Assembly: GCF_030486595.1 (NCBI RefSeq)
Contig: NZ_JAUJZH010000032.1
Location: 17,939-81,938 of the forward strand
Direction of reading: 5' to 3'
Source of the DNA: Variovorax ginsengisoli
GTDB taxonomy: Bacteria > Pseudomonadota > Gammaproteobacteria > Burkholderiales > Burkholderiaceae_C
DNA: 64,000 nt
Under the pieces are notes generated by a model, which ran no database searches, was not told the origin of the DNA, and was given only the letters and a program-made list of their open reading frames with translations. The position numbers and the translations under genes are program-made. Below, piece after piece: positions 8,579 to 16,462 of this stretch; position 1 is the stretch's first letter; each line of letters opens with the position of its first letter.

Positions 8579-9408
8579 TTTCCGGCAAGACCACCCTGAT
8601 CGCCCACCTGGGCTACCCGACCGAGAGCTTCAAGGCTCCGATGATCTACAACCCCTGGTTCGACCGGCAGGGCATCGACGCCGTCGTGATGCCGATGGGC
8701 GTCAAGACCGAGGATTACGCCGGCGTGCTGGCCTCGCTGTTCAAGCTGACCAATATCCGCGGCGCGCTGGTCACCATGCCGCACAAGATCACGACCTTGT
8801 CGCTGGTCGACGAGGCGACCCCGACCGCGAAGATCGCCGGCGCCTGCAACGCGATCCTGAAGCGGCCCGACGGCAGCTTGCTGGGCGACCAGTTCGATGG
8901 CGCCGGCTTCGTGCGCGGCGTGCAGCGCAAGGGCCGCGCGCTGGAAGGCGCGCGGGTGCTCGTGTCGGGCAGCGGCGGCGTCGGTTCGGCGATCGCCGCC
9001 TCGCTGGCCGCGGCCGGCGTGGCGCAGATGGCGCTCTACGACAGCAGCGCCGCCTCGTCGGAGGCGCTCGCCGGCCGCCTGCGCGCGCACTACCCGCAAC
9101 TGGTGGTCACGACCGGCTCCAACGACCCGGCCGGCTTCGACCTGGTGGTCAACGCCACGCCGCTCGGCATGAAGGAGGGCGATCCGCTCCCCTTCGACGT
9201 CGCGCGCATCGCGCCGTCCACCTTCGTTGGCGAAGTGGTCATGAAGAGCGAATACACGCCGCTCTTGCGCGCAGTGCGCGACAAGGGCTGCGCAGTGCAG
9301 GTCGGCACCGACATGCTGTTCGAGATGATTCCGGCCTACCTGGAGTTCTTCGGTTTCGGCAGCGCCACGCCGGAAGATTTGCGGGCGGTGGCGACGCTGG
9401 CTTACTGA
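8575..9408 (+). CDS. Shikimate/quinate dehydrogenase-like protein (paralogue 2)
   Basis: 277 residues, AroE fold. The substrate domain keeps Lys in VTMPHK (~residue 65) and Asp in GDQFDGAG (~residue 104), again without the Asn-Thr of the classical G-x-N-T-D motif. The Rossmann domain has a canonical SGSGGVGSA turn (~residue 131), and VVNATPLGM is standard for the family. It is clearly diverged from paralogue 1, so the two probably handle different substrates or cofactors (for example quinate versus shikimate). The start overlaps the previous stop by four bases. Confidence 0.85.
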   Translation: MISGKTTLIAHLGYPTESFKAPMIYNPWFDRQGIDAVVMPMGVKTEDYAGVLASLFKLTNIRGALVTMPHKITTLSLVDEATPTAKIAGACNAILKRPDGSLLGDQFDGAGFVRGVQRKGRALEGARVLVSGSGGVGSAIAASLAAAGVAQMALYDSSAASSEALAGRLRAHYPQLVVTTGSNDPAGFDLVVNATPLGMKEGDPLPFDVARIAPSTFVGEVVMKSEYTPLLRAVRDKGCAVQVGTDMLFEMIPAYLEFFGFGSATPEDLRAVATLAY

Positions 9409-9413
9409 ACGTC

Positions 9414-10568
9414 ATGAGCCTCTTCGAGGCGGTGCTTTCCACGTCCGAGATGCGCGGCGTCTTCGGCGATCGCAGCGTGGTCGACGCGATGCTGCGCTTC
9501 GAGGCCGCGCTGGCACGCGCCCAGGCCCGGCTCGGGCTGATCCCGGCCTCGGCCGCCGCGTCGATCGCCGGCAGCTGCAAGGTCGAGCTGTTCGACGTCG
9601 CCAAGATCGTTCGAGACAGCGGCCGCGCCGGCAGCATCGCGGACCCGCTGGTCCACAGCCTCAAGGAGGCGGTCGGCCTCTTCAACGCCGACGCGGTGCC
9701 TTTCGTGCATTTCGGCTGCGGCGCCCAGGAACTGGTCGACAGTGCGATGGCGCTGCTGACGCGCGAGGCCGTGGCGCTGGTCGATGCCGATCTGGCCCGC
9801 GCCGTCCAGGCGCTGCTCGTGCAAGCCGAGCGCCATGCCACCACGCCGATGCTCGCGCGCCCGCTGGGGCAGCCGGACACGGTCACGAGTTTCGGGCGGG
9901 TGTGCGTCGACTGGGCGGCGCCGCTCGCCCGCCGCCGCGAGCGGCTGGCCGGGGCCGCGCGCCGGGCGCTGCAGGTGCGGTTCGGCGCCGGCGACGGTGT
10001 GGACGACCGGATGCAGGGGCAGGGCGCGGTGGTGCGCCGGCAGTTGGCTGAGGCGCTCGGCCTGCGCGACCCGGGGGCTGACGGGCGCAGCGAGCGCGAC
10101 GACTGGATCGCACTCGGCTGCGAACTGGGGCTCTTGATCGGCAGCCTGGGCCGGGTCGCCAGCGACATCGCGCTGCTGGCCCGATCCGAGGTCGGCGAGC
10201 TGGCGGAGGGCGGCGATCCCGCTCGCGGCCAGCGACCGGCGTCGGTGGTCGCGCTGGCGGCCGCGCAGCGCGCGCCGCAGCGCGTGGCGGCGCTGCTGGC
10301 CGGCATGCCGCAGGCGCATTCGCCGGGCAGTTGGCAGGCGGAGCTGGCCGAATGGCCCCAGCTCCTGATGTCGGCGCACGGCAGCGCGCGGGCGCTGGCG
10401 GACGCCTTGCCCGGCCTGCAGGTCGATGCCGCGCGGATGCTGTCGAATATCGAACAGCTGCGCCTCGACCCGGCGCAAGCCGAGGCCGCCGGTGTGCAGG
10501 CACTGGCGCAGGTGCTGGTCCTTCAGTCAGCCTCCGAACCCGTCGATCCAAGCGACATTGCGGGATGA
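9414..10568 (+). CDS. PcaB-like (fumarase/aspartase superfamily) protein lacking catalytic signatures
   Basis: 384 residues, most similar in layout to 3-carboxy-cis,cis-muconate cycloisomerase (PcaB; usually ~450 residues). Three superfamily blocks are altered. The HWGATSQD-type block reads VHFGCGAQELVD (98-109), the GRTxxQ block reads LARPLGQ (147-153), and the GSSxMPxKxNP loop that supplies the catalytic Ser reads GGDPARGQRP (266-275). The fold is probably kept, but ordinary cycloisomerase chemistry is doubtful. It begins 5 bp after the AroE-like gene and overlaps the exporter gene by 4 bp. It could be a retired PcaB or one with a new role. Confidence 0.75.
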   Translation: MSLFEAVLSTSEMRGVFGDRSVVDAMLRFEAALARAQARLGLIPASAAASIAGSCKVELFDVAKIVRDSGRAGSIADPLVHSLKEAVGLFNADAVPFVHFGCGAQELVDSAMALLTREAVALVDADLARAVQALLVQAERHATTPMLARPLGQPDTVTSFGRVCVDWAAPLARRRERLAGAARRALQVRFGAGDGVDDRMQGQGAVVRRQLAEALGLRDPGADGRSERDDWIALGCELGLLIGSLGRVASDIALLARSEVGELAEGGDPARGQRPASVVALAAAQRAPQRVAALLAGMPQAHSPGSWQAELAEWPQLLMSAHGSARALADALPGLQVDAARMLSNIEQLRLDPAQAEAAGVQALAQVLVLQSASEPVDPSDIAG

Positions 10569-11773
10569 CTTCCGCCGCAGCCCGCCGCGGCATCTCGTTC
10601 GCCCTGCTGCTGCCGCTGCTGCTGGCGGCGCAGCCGGTCGCCACCGACAGCTACCTGCCGGCACTGCCGGCGATCACGCGCGACCTGGGCCCGGCCAGCG
10701 CCAGCCTGACTGTCTTCGTGCTTGCCTTCGGCTTCGGCCAGCTGCCCTGCGGCCCGCTGTCGGACCGGTTCGGGCGCCGCCCGGTGCTGCTGGTCGGCCT
10801 CGCCAGCTATGCGCTGGCGGCATTGGGCTGCGCGCTGTCGAGCGGGATCCCGATGCTGGTGGCCTGCCGGGCGCTGCAGGGCTTCTCGATGGCGGCGATC
10901 CTGGTCTGCGCGCGGGCCGCGGTGCGCGACCTCTATCCGGCCCACGAGGGGCCGCACGTGATGGCGCGCGGCCTCACCGGACTCGGCGTGGTGGGCCTGC
11001 TGGCGCCGCTCATGGGGGCCTGGACGGTGCAGTCCGCGGGCTGGCGCTGGGTGCTGGGAGGGATGGCGGCATATGCATTCCTGCTCTGGCTTCTATGCTG
11101 GCGCGGCTTCGACGAAACGCGCGCCGACAGCGCCGGCCCCTCCGCGCCCAAGGGCAGCCTGCGCGAAGTCTTCGCCAGCGCGAGCTTTCGCGCCTGGGCC
11201 TCGCTGGCCGCCGCCACCTACGGGGGAATCTTCTGCTTCCTGCTGCTGTCGCCTATGGTCTACATCAGCTACCTGGGCTTCTCTCCCGCCTGGTACGGAT
11301 GGATCCCGGCCGGCGGCTCGCTGGTCTACATCTTCAGCACCACGCTGTGCCGTCGCCTGCTGCGGCGCGTGGGGGCGGTGCGCGCGGTGCAGATGGGTTC
11401 GCTGCTGAGCCTCGCCGGGCCGCTGGTGCAGGCGCTGGGCTGCTGGCTGCTGCCGCGCACGGCCTGGCCGCTGCTGCTGGGCCATGCGATCTACTGCATC
11501 GGCCACGGCATCCACCAGCCCTGCGGCCAGGCCGGCGCGGTCGGCGACCTGCCGCATCTGGCGGGGCGCGCGGTGTCGTGGTCCGGATTCGCGATGATGG
11601 CGGTGGCTTTCGTCGTCGGCCAGGTGGCCGCCGGCTTCGTCGATCCCGAACTCAGCCACGGCGCCTGGCCGATGGTGGTGCCGATGGCGCTGGCCGGCGC
11701 CGCGCTGGTGCTGATCGCCTATGTCTGGCTGCCCCGTCTGCCGCTGTCGCATCCTAGAAAGGAAAGCCCATGA
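10565..11773 (+). CDS. Bcr/CflA-type MFS transporter
   Basis: A 402-residue, 12-TM major facilitator of the drug:H+ antiporter (DHA1, Bcr/CflA) type. Early marks are DSYLPALPAI in TM1 (~residue 31) and the loop motif GPLSDRFGRRP (~residue 65); QGFSMAA occurs in TM5. It is coupled by ATGA overlaps to the PcaB-like gene before it and pcaD after it. In this setting it may export aromatic or lactone intermediates, or import an aromatic acid. The direction and substrate are inference. Confidence 0.82.
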   Translation: MTSAAARRGISFALLLPLLLAAQPVATDSYLPALPAITRDLGPASASLTVFVLAFGFGQLPCGPLSDRFGRRPVLLVGLASYALAALGCALSSGIPMLVACRALQGFSMAAILVCARAAVRDLYPAHEGPHVMARGLTGLGVVGLLAPLMGAWTVQSAGWRWVLGGMAAYAFLLWLLCWRGFDETRADSAGPSAPKGSLREVFASASFRAWASLAAATYGGIFCFLLLSPMVYISYLGFSPAWYGWIPAGGSLVYIFSTTLCRRLLRRVGAVRAVQMGSLLSLAGPLVQALGCWLLPRTAWPLLLGHAIYCIGHGIHQPCGQAGAVGDLPHLAGRAVSWSGFAMMAVAFVVGQVAAGFVDPELSHGAWPMVVPMALAGAALVLIAYVWLPRLPLSHPRKESP

Positions 11774-12534
11774 TCCGCTTGAACCTTGTCCGCGAGGGCG
11801 GTGGCCCGATCGTCGTGCTCAGCCATGCGCTCGGCTGCGACCTCCACATGTGGGACGGCGCGGCGGCGCTGCTGGCGCGGGCCCACTCGGTGCTGCGCTA
11901 CGACCACCGCAACCACGGGGCCTCCGAGTCGGTGGCCGGGCCGGTCACGATGCAGGACCTGGCGGACGACGCGGCCGCGCTGATCGAGCGCGAGGCCGAG
12001 GGCGAGCCGGTGCATTTCGTCGGGCTGTCGATGGGCGGCATGGTGGCCCAGGCGCTGGCGGCCCGTCGTCCCGAGTTGCTGAAGACCGTGGTGATCGCCA
12101 ATTCGGCGTCCCACTATCCGGATGCCGCCCCTTGGCGCACCCGCATCGAGACGGTGCGGGCGCAAGGCGTGGCGGGCATCGCCGAGGGTGCAGTGGCACG
12201 CTGGCTCACACCCGGCTACGTGGCGACGCCCGAAGGCGCCGCGGCGGCCCGGCAGTTGCGCGACATGCTCTTGCGCACCGATGCGGCCGGCTACATCGCG
12301 AGCTGCGAGGCCGTGGCGGCGATCGACTTCCGCGAGAGCAACCGGCGCATCCCCGTGCCGACGCTGGTGATCGCCGGCACGCGCGACGAGGCCACGCCGC
12401 CCTCGATGTCCGAGGCGATGGTGGCGGCGATTCCGGGGTCGCGTCTGGCCACCATAGCAGCCGCTCACTTGAGCGCGGTCGAGCGGCCGGAGGCGTTCAC
12501 CCAACTGCTCGTCGATTTCTGGCGCAGTCTTTGA
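11770..12534 (+). CDS. pcaD: 3-Oxoadipate enol-lactonase
   Basis: A 254-residue alpha/beta hydrolase with the PcaD pattern: oxyanion region SHALGCDLHMWD (18-29), YDHRNHGAS, nucleophile Ser87 in GLSMGG, acid Asp206 in GTRDEATPP and base His233 in AAHLSAVERPE. It hydrolyses 3-oxoadipate enol-lactone to 3-oxoadipate in the beta-ketoadipate pathway. It is the last gene of the coupled run that begins at 3830. Protocatechuate 3,4-dioxygenase (pcaGH), pcaC and the thiolase steps are not in the window. Confidence 0.88.
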   Translation: MIRLNLVREGGGPIVVLSHALGCDLHMWDGAAALLARAHSVLRYDHRNHGASESVAGPVTMQDLADDAAALIEREAEGEPVHFVGLSMGGMVAQALAARRPELLKTVVIANSASHYPDAAPWRTRIETVRAQGVAGIAEGAVARWLTPGYVATPEGAAAARQLRDMLLRTDAAGYIASCEAVAAIDFRESNRRIPVPTLVIAGTRDEATPPSMSEAMVAAIPGSRLATIAAAHLSAVERPEAFTQLLVDFWRSL

Positions 12535-12553
12535 TGCACTGCGGCGCTATCGC

Positions 12554-12907
12554 TCAGCTGCCGCGGTAGGTCGAGCAGCTCCACGGCGTGCACAGCATCG
12601 GCACGTGATAGTGCTGCTGCGTGTCGAAGATCGCGAAGCGCACCGGCACGGTATCGAGAAAGGGCATGTCGTTGCCGGCGCCAGGCTGGCGACGAAAGAA
12701 GTCGCCGACGTGGAACAGCAGCTCGTACTGCCCGACCTTCGCCGCGTCGGGCGCGAGCACCGGCTGGTCGGTGCGGCCGTCGGCGTTGGTGGTGAGGGTC
12801 TTCACCAGCTTCCAGCCGTCGCCGTCGCGCACCGAGAAATCGATGCGCATGCCGGCGCCGGGGCGGCCCGTGCCGCTGTTCAGGACATGCGTGGAAATGC
12901 CTGCCAT
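12554..12907 (-). CDS. uraH: 5-Hydroxyisourate hydrolase (transthyretin-like), cytoplasmic
   Basis: 117 residues, the full family length. It shows the HIUase hallmarks: N-terminal ISTHVLN with His7, GRTDQPV with the active-site Arg, HYHVP with the second His, and the signature C-terminus YRGS. It hydrolyses 5-hydroxyisourate, the product of urate oxidase, to OHCU. There is no signal peptide. It is the last gene of the four-gene minus-strand ureide operon, 27 bp after the exported paralogue. Confidence 0.93.
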   Translation of the reverse strand: MAGISTHVLNSGTGRPGAGMRIDFSVRDGDGWKLVKTLTTNADGRTDQPVLAPDAAKVGQYELLFHVGDFFRRQPGAGNDMPFLDTVPVRFAIFDTQQHYHVPMLCTPWSCSTYRGS

Positions 12908-12934
12908 GTGCTTGTCTCCTTGTCGATCGGCGGA

Positions 12935-13423
12935 TCAGCTGCCGCGGTAGTACGAGTAGCCCCAGGGGGTGAACAGGATCGCCAGGTGGATGCGCTCCGT
13001 CGGGTTCGTGATGCGGAAGCGCACCGGCACCTGCGAGAGGAAATTCGGCTTCGGCAGCGTCGTGCCGCGCGCGGCGAAGTAGTCGTCCAGCTGCAGCAGC
13101 AGCTCGTAGCGGCCGGGCTGGTAGGTCGCATCGAGCAGCAAGGGCTCGTCGGTGCGGCCGCCCTTGTTGGTCTCGAAGCGGCGCAGCACTTGCAAGTCAT
13201 CGCCGTCGTATCTGGAGAGCTGCACCTTCATGCCGGCACCCGGCGAACCGTTGTGCGTGTCGATCGCATGCATCGTGAGGCGCGGGCTCAGGTCGATCTG
13301 CGACACCGGCGCGGTCGCGAGCGCGGTCGGCGCGTTCTGTGCTGTCGCAGCGCCGGCCGCAAGGCTGCCGAGTGCGAGACCGGCGGGCAGGAAGGCGCGG
13401 CGGGTGAGGGTGGGCGAGGTCAT
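12935..13423 (-). CDS. uraH: 5-Hydroxyisourate hydrolase with Tat signal peptide (periplasmic paralogue)
   Basis: 162 residues: an N-terminal export signal of ~28 residues (TRRAFL twin-arginine motif, hydrophobic LAGLALGSLAAGAA-like core, AQNA cleavage region) followed by a complete HIUase domain. Active-site marks are MHAID (His near residue 52), GRTDEPL and RIHLAILF with the second His, ending in YYRGS. It should hydrolyse 5-hydroxyisourate in the periplasm after Tat export. The ATG at 13423 starts directly before the signal; a longer upstream frame would cut into uraD. The cytoplasmic paralogue follows it in the operon. Confidence 0.88.
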   Translation of the reverse strand: MTSPTLTRRAFLPAGLALGSLAAGAATAQNAPTALATAPVSQIDLSPRLTMHAIDTHNGSPGAGMKVQLSRYDGDDLQVLRRFETNKGGRTDEPLLLDATYQPGRYELLLQLDDYFAARGTTLPKPNFLSQVPVRFRITNPTERIHLAILFTPWGYSYYRGS

Positions 13424-13439
13424 GGCGCGGTAGCTCCGT

Positions 13440-13976
13440 TCAATGGGCCAGCAGCCTGCCCAGGCGCAGGCGCGTGATGATCGAGATCTGTTCGAGGGCG
13501 GCATCGAGCTCGGTGTCGGTGTCGCGCTCGATGCGCGTGCGCAGCGCCTCGAAGATCTGCGAGCGCGTGTTCTTGAGCACCGCGATGATGAAAGGGAAGC
13601 CATGCTTCGCCGCGTACGCCGCGTTGAGCCGACGAAGCATCTGCAACTCGTTGCGCGTCAAGGCATTGAGGCCGGCCTGCTCGGCGGTCGAGTGGCCGGT
13701 CATGGTGCCGGCCTGGGCCTCCTTGCCGGCCAGCTCCGGGTGCATGCGCAGGAAGTCGATGCGCACCTCGCGTGAGGTTGCCCGCACCACGCCGATCATC
13801 GCGCGGTGCAGATCGTCGATGCTCGCGAACGGCCGCTCGGCCCAGACCTCGGTCGCGACCCAGGGCGAGTGCTCGAACACGCCGCCCAGTGCGGCGACGA
13901 AGCGCACGCGGTCGAGCCGGTTGATATCCGACAGGCTCAACGCCGGCGCTTCGGAGACATGCATGACGGCGCTCAT
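13440..13976 (-). CDS. uraD: 2-Oxo-4-hydroxy-4-carboxy-5-ureidoimidazoline (OHCU) decarboxylase
   Basis: 178 residues. The family marks are FVAALGGVFEHSPWVA (~residue 28; catalytic His in EHSPW), the helix with HPELAGK and FPFIIAVLKNTRSQI near residue 126. It converts OHCU to S-allantoin, the step after HIU hydrolase. The ATG at 13976 overlaps the transporter stop (ATGA), so it is coupled to the MFS gene. The internal Met five residues later is an alternative start. Confidence 0.92.
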   Translation of the reverse strand: MSAVMHVSEAPALSLSDINRLDRVRFVAALGGVFEHSPWVATEVWAERPFASIDDLHRAMIGVVRATSREVRIDFLRMHPELAGKEAQAGTMTGHSTAEQAGLNALTRNELQMLRRLNAAYAAKHGFPFIIAVLKNTRSQIFEALRTRIERDTDTELDAALEQISIITRLRLGRLLAH

Positions 13977-15307
13977 CGCGTCACCGCCTTCTTCGCGAAA
14001 CGCGGCACGAAGGCGATGATGAGGATCGCGGCGCAGACCTCGACCGCCGCCACGATGTAGAGCCCCGGCGAGAGCAGACCGGTCGACGTCTTGATGGCGC
14101 CCATCATCGAAGGGGCGCCGAAGCCGGCGAGGTTGGCGATCGAGTTGATCAGTGCCACGCCGCCCGCCGCGGCCGCACCGGCGAGGAAGCGGCCCGGCAG
14201 TTGCCAGAACACCGGGATCGCGCTCATGGTGCCGACGATCGCCAGCGTCTGCGCGGCCAGCGCGATCATCGGGCTCTGCTTCATGAAGAGCGCCGTAAGC
14301 GCGAGGCCGATCGCGCCGAGTGCCGCCGCGAAGGCGCAGTGCAGCCGGCTTTCCTGCTGCCGGTCGGAGTGCAGGCCGTTGCAGATCATGCCGACGGCGC
14401 CGCAGAGGTACGAGGCGGCCATGATCCAGCCCACCGTCGCCGGGTTGGTGAAGCCCACTTCCTTGACCACGGAGGGGCCGAAGAAGGTCAGCGACGAATT
14501 GGCCGCGATGATGCAGAAGAAGATCAGGATCAGCAGCCACATGCGGCGGTCCTTCAGCGAGGCGATCAGGCTCTCTTCGCGATGGCCGAGCGCCCTGTTG
14601 TCGCGTGCCATGTCTTCGTGCACGAGGCGGCGCTGCTCGGCGGTGAGCCAGTGGGCCTGCTCGGGCCGGTCGGTCAGGTAGAACCAGGTCACGAAGCCGG
14701 CCAGGACCGAGGGGATGCCCTCGATCAGGAACACCCATTGCCAGCCCGACCAGCCGTTCAGGCCGTGCATGTTGTTCATGATGCCGCCGGCCAGCGGCCC
14801 GCCGATGACACCGGCAATGGCCGAGGCCGACATGAAGATGCCGAAGGCCTTGGCGCGCCGCTCGCTCGGATACCAGTAGGTGAGGTAGAGGATGATGCCG
14901 GGATAGAAGCCGGCCTCGAACACGCCCATCAGGAAGCGCAGGAAATAGAACATCGCCGGCGTCTTCACGAACATCGTCGCGACGCAGACGATGCCCCAGC
15001 CGATGGTGATGCGCATGATGGTCTTCTTGGCGCCGATCCTTTGCAGCAGCAGGTTCGACGGCACTTCGAAGAAGAAGTAGCCGAGGAAGAAGATGCCGGC
15101 GCCCAGCCCGTAGACCGCTTCGCTCCAGCCCAGTTCGTCGAGCATGGTGAGCTTGACGAAGCCGACGTTGACGCGGTCGACCCAGGCCAGGACCCAGAGC
15201 GCGAAGATGAACGGAATGATGCGCCAAGTGATGCGGCTGTAGGCCGCGTCGAGCGCGTTGGCCGGCGCGGTGGGCACGGCATGTTGCGGAACTTCCAGGG
15301 TGGCCAT
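13973..15307 (-). CDS. ACS-family MFS permease, likely purine or ureide uptake
   Basis: 444 residues, 12 TM, anion:cation symporter (phthalate/tartrate/allantoate) branch of the major facilitators. Marks are ALWVLAWVDRVNVGF in TM1, GIFFLGYFFFEVPSNLLL in TM2 and the ERRAKAFGIFMSA stretch. The start at 15307 is preceded by a good ribosome site (AAGGAG). As first gene of the operon with uraD and two HIU hydrolases, it probably imports urate, hydroxyisourate, allantoin or allantoate. The family fits; the exact substrate is inferred. Confidence 0.85.
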   Translation of the reverse strand: MATLEVPQHAVPTAPANALDAAYSRITWRIIPFIFALWVLAWVDRVNVGFVKLTMLDELGWSEAVYGLGAGIFFLGYFFFEVPSNLLLQRIGAKKTIMRITIGWGIVCVATMFVKTPAMFYFLRFLMGVFEAGFYPGIILYLTYWYPSERRAKAFGIFMSASAIAGVIGGPLAGGIMNNMHGLNGWSGWQWVFLIEGIPSVLAGFVTWFYLTDRPEQAHWLTAEQRRLVHEDMARDNRALGHREESLIASLKDRRMWLLILIFFCIIAANSSLTFFGPSVVKEVGFTNPATVGWIMAASYLCGAVGMICNGLHSDRQQESRLHCAFAAALGAIGLALTALFMKQSPMIALAAQTLAIVGTMSAIPVFWQLPGRFLAGAAAAGGVALINSIANLAGFGAPSMMGAIKTSTGLLSPGLYIVAAVEVCAAILIIAFVPRFAKKAVTR

Positions 15308-15383
15308 GAACAACTCCTTGACGGGATTCGGGTGGGGCGTCGGATGCGTCCATGGATTGGGCCAGCGCACCCCCGGACTGTCG

Positions 15384-15410
15384 ATAGCGTGCCGGCATGC
15401 GAATCGCTAT
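15384..15410. promoter_or_regulatory. Candidate LysR binding site in divergent promoter
   Basis: The 149-bp gap between the MFS permease (15307) and the LysR gene (15457) holds the inverted repeat ATAGCG - 15 bp - CGCTAT. A further TATCGATA palindrome lies at 15426-15433, and CGATAG occurs at both places. This is the usual size and location for a LysR dimer pair. The assignment is inferred from position only. Confidence 0.45.
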
Positions 15411-15456
15411 AGACTGCATCGGACATATCGATAGACCCGAACTAAGGGAAAACACC

Positions 15457-16431
15457 ATGCAACGCGGCGTCGATCTACTCGACGGCCATCTGCTGCGCGT
15501 GCTCGCCACGGTGGTGGAGGAGCGCAGCGTGTCGCGTGCCGCCGCCCGGTTGCGCCAGACGCAGCCCGCCGTGAGCGGCTCGCTCAAGCGCCTGCGCGAC
15601 ATCTTCGGCGACGCCCTGCTGGTGCGCGACGGCACCGCGATGGTGCCGACCGCCCGCGCCGCCGGCCTCGCCGTGCAGGCGCGGCGTGCGCTCGGCGAAC
15701 TCGAAGCTTTGCTGGTCGAGCCCGAAGCCTTCGTCCCGTCCGAGGCCGAGCAGCGTTTCCGGATCGCCTCGCCGGACTACATCGCGCCCTCATGGATCGC
15801 GCGGCTGGCGCAGCACGTGGGCGCCGAGGCGCCGCGTTGCCGCATCGAGTTGCGTGCGCTCGGCCCGACCTTCGACTTCGAGCGTGCGCTGGGCGACGAC
15901 GAACTCGACCTCGTGATCGGCAACTGGCCTTCACCGCCCGAGCACCTGCACATCTCGCTGCTGCTGGAGGACGAGCTCGTCTGCCTGATGGCCCGCGACC
16001 ATCCGCTGGCACAGGGCGCCACGCAGGTCAGCGAGGCCGACTACCTGGCAGCAGGGCATGTGGTGCCGGTGCCCTATGCGATGGCACAGCGCGGCGTGGT
16101 CGAGACCTACCTCGGCGAGCGCCGCCTCGGGCGCGACGCCCGCGTGCAGGTGCCTTACTTCGGGCTGGCGCCGTCGATCGCGGCCAGCACCCGGCTGCTG
16201 TTCACCACCGCGCGGCACTTCGCCGAGTACCACGCGCGGCTGCTGCCGCTGGCGCTGCTCGAAGCGCCGGCGGGCTTCCCGCGCATGCGCTTCTACCAGC
16301 TGTGGCACGACCGGGTCCACCATTCGGCGGCCCATCGCTGGCTGCGCGGCCTGGTGGCGCAGTTCGGGCGCGAGCTGGTCGCCCCGGCGATGCCGCAACG
16401 AGGGCAGGGGAATCCGTCGCCCGGCGCTTGA
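15457..16431 (+). CDS. LysR-family regulator of the ureide operon
   Basis: 324 residues. The N-terminal HTH (about 8-67) has SVSRAAARLRQTQPAVSGSL and the partner stretch FGDALLVRDGTAMVPT; a periplasmic-binding-like effector domain follows (~95-305). The start ATG at 15457 has AAGGGAA upstream; an earlier ATG at 15397 would extend into the operator region. It is divergent from the MFS-uraD-uraH-uraH operon and probably activates it in response to a purine degradation intermediate. Confidence 0.88.
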   Translation: MQRGVDLLDGHLLRVLATVVEERSVSRAAARLRQTQPAVSGSLKRLRDIFGDALLVRDGTAMVPTARAAGLAVQARRALGELEALLVEPEAFVPSEAEQRFRIASPDYIAPSWIARLAQHVGAEAPRCRIELRALGPTFDFERALGDDELDLVIGNWPSPPEHLHISLLLEDELVCLMARDHPLAQGATQVSEADYLAAGHVVPVPYAMAQRGVVETYLGERRLGRDARVQVPYFGLAPSIAASTRLLFTTARHFAEYHARLLPLALLEAPAGFPRMRFYQLWHDRVHHSAAHRWLRGLVAQFGRELVAPAMPQRGQGNPSPGA

Positions 16432-16462
16432 AAAAAGCGTTGCCGGCCCCATCATCGCAACC

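Noticed and set aside
9414..10568. Frameshift as the cause of the missing PcaB motifs
   Set aside because: The frame stays open and keeps PcaB-like sequence on both sides of each altered block; no other frame supplies the canonical motifs.
13424..13603. Longer start for the exported isourate hydrolase
   Set aside because: It would overlap uraD on the same strand and bury the clear Tat signal inside the protein.
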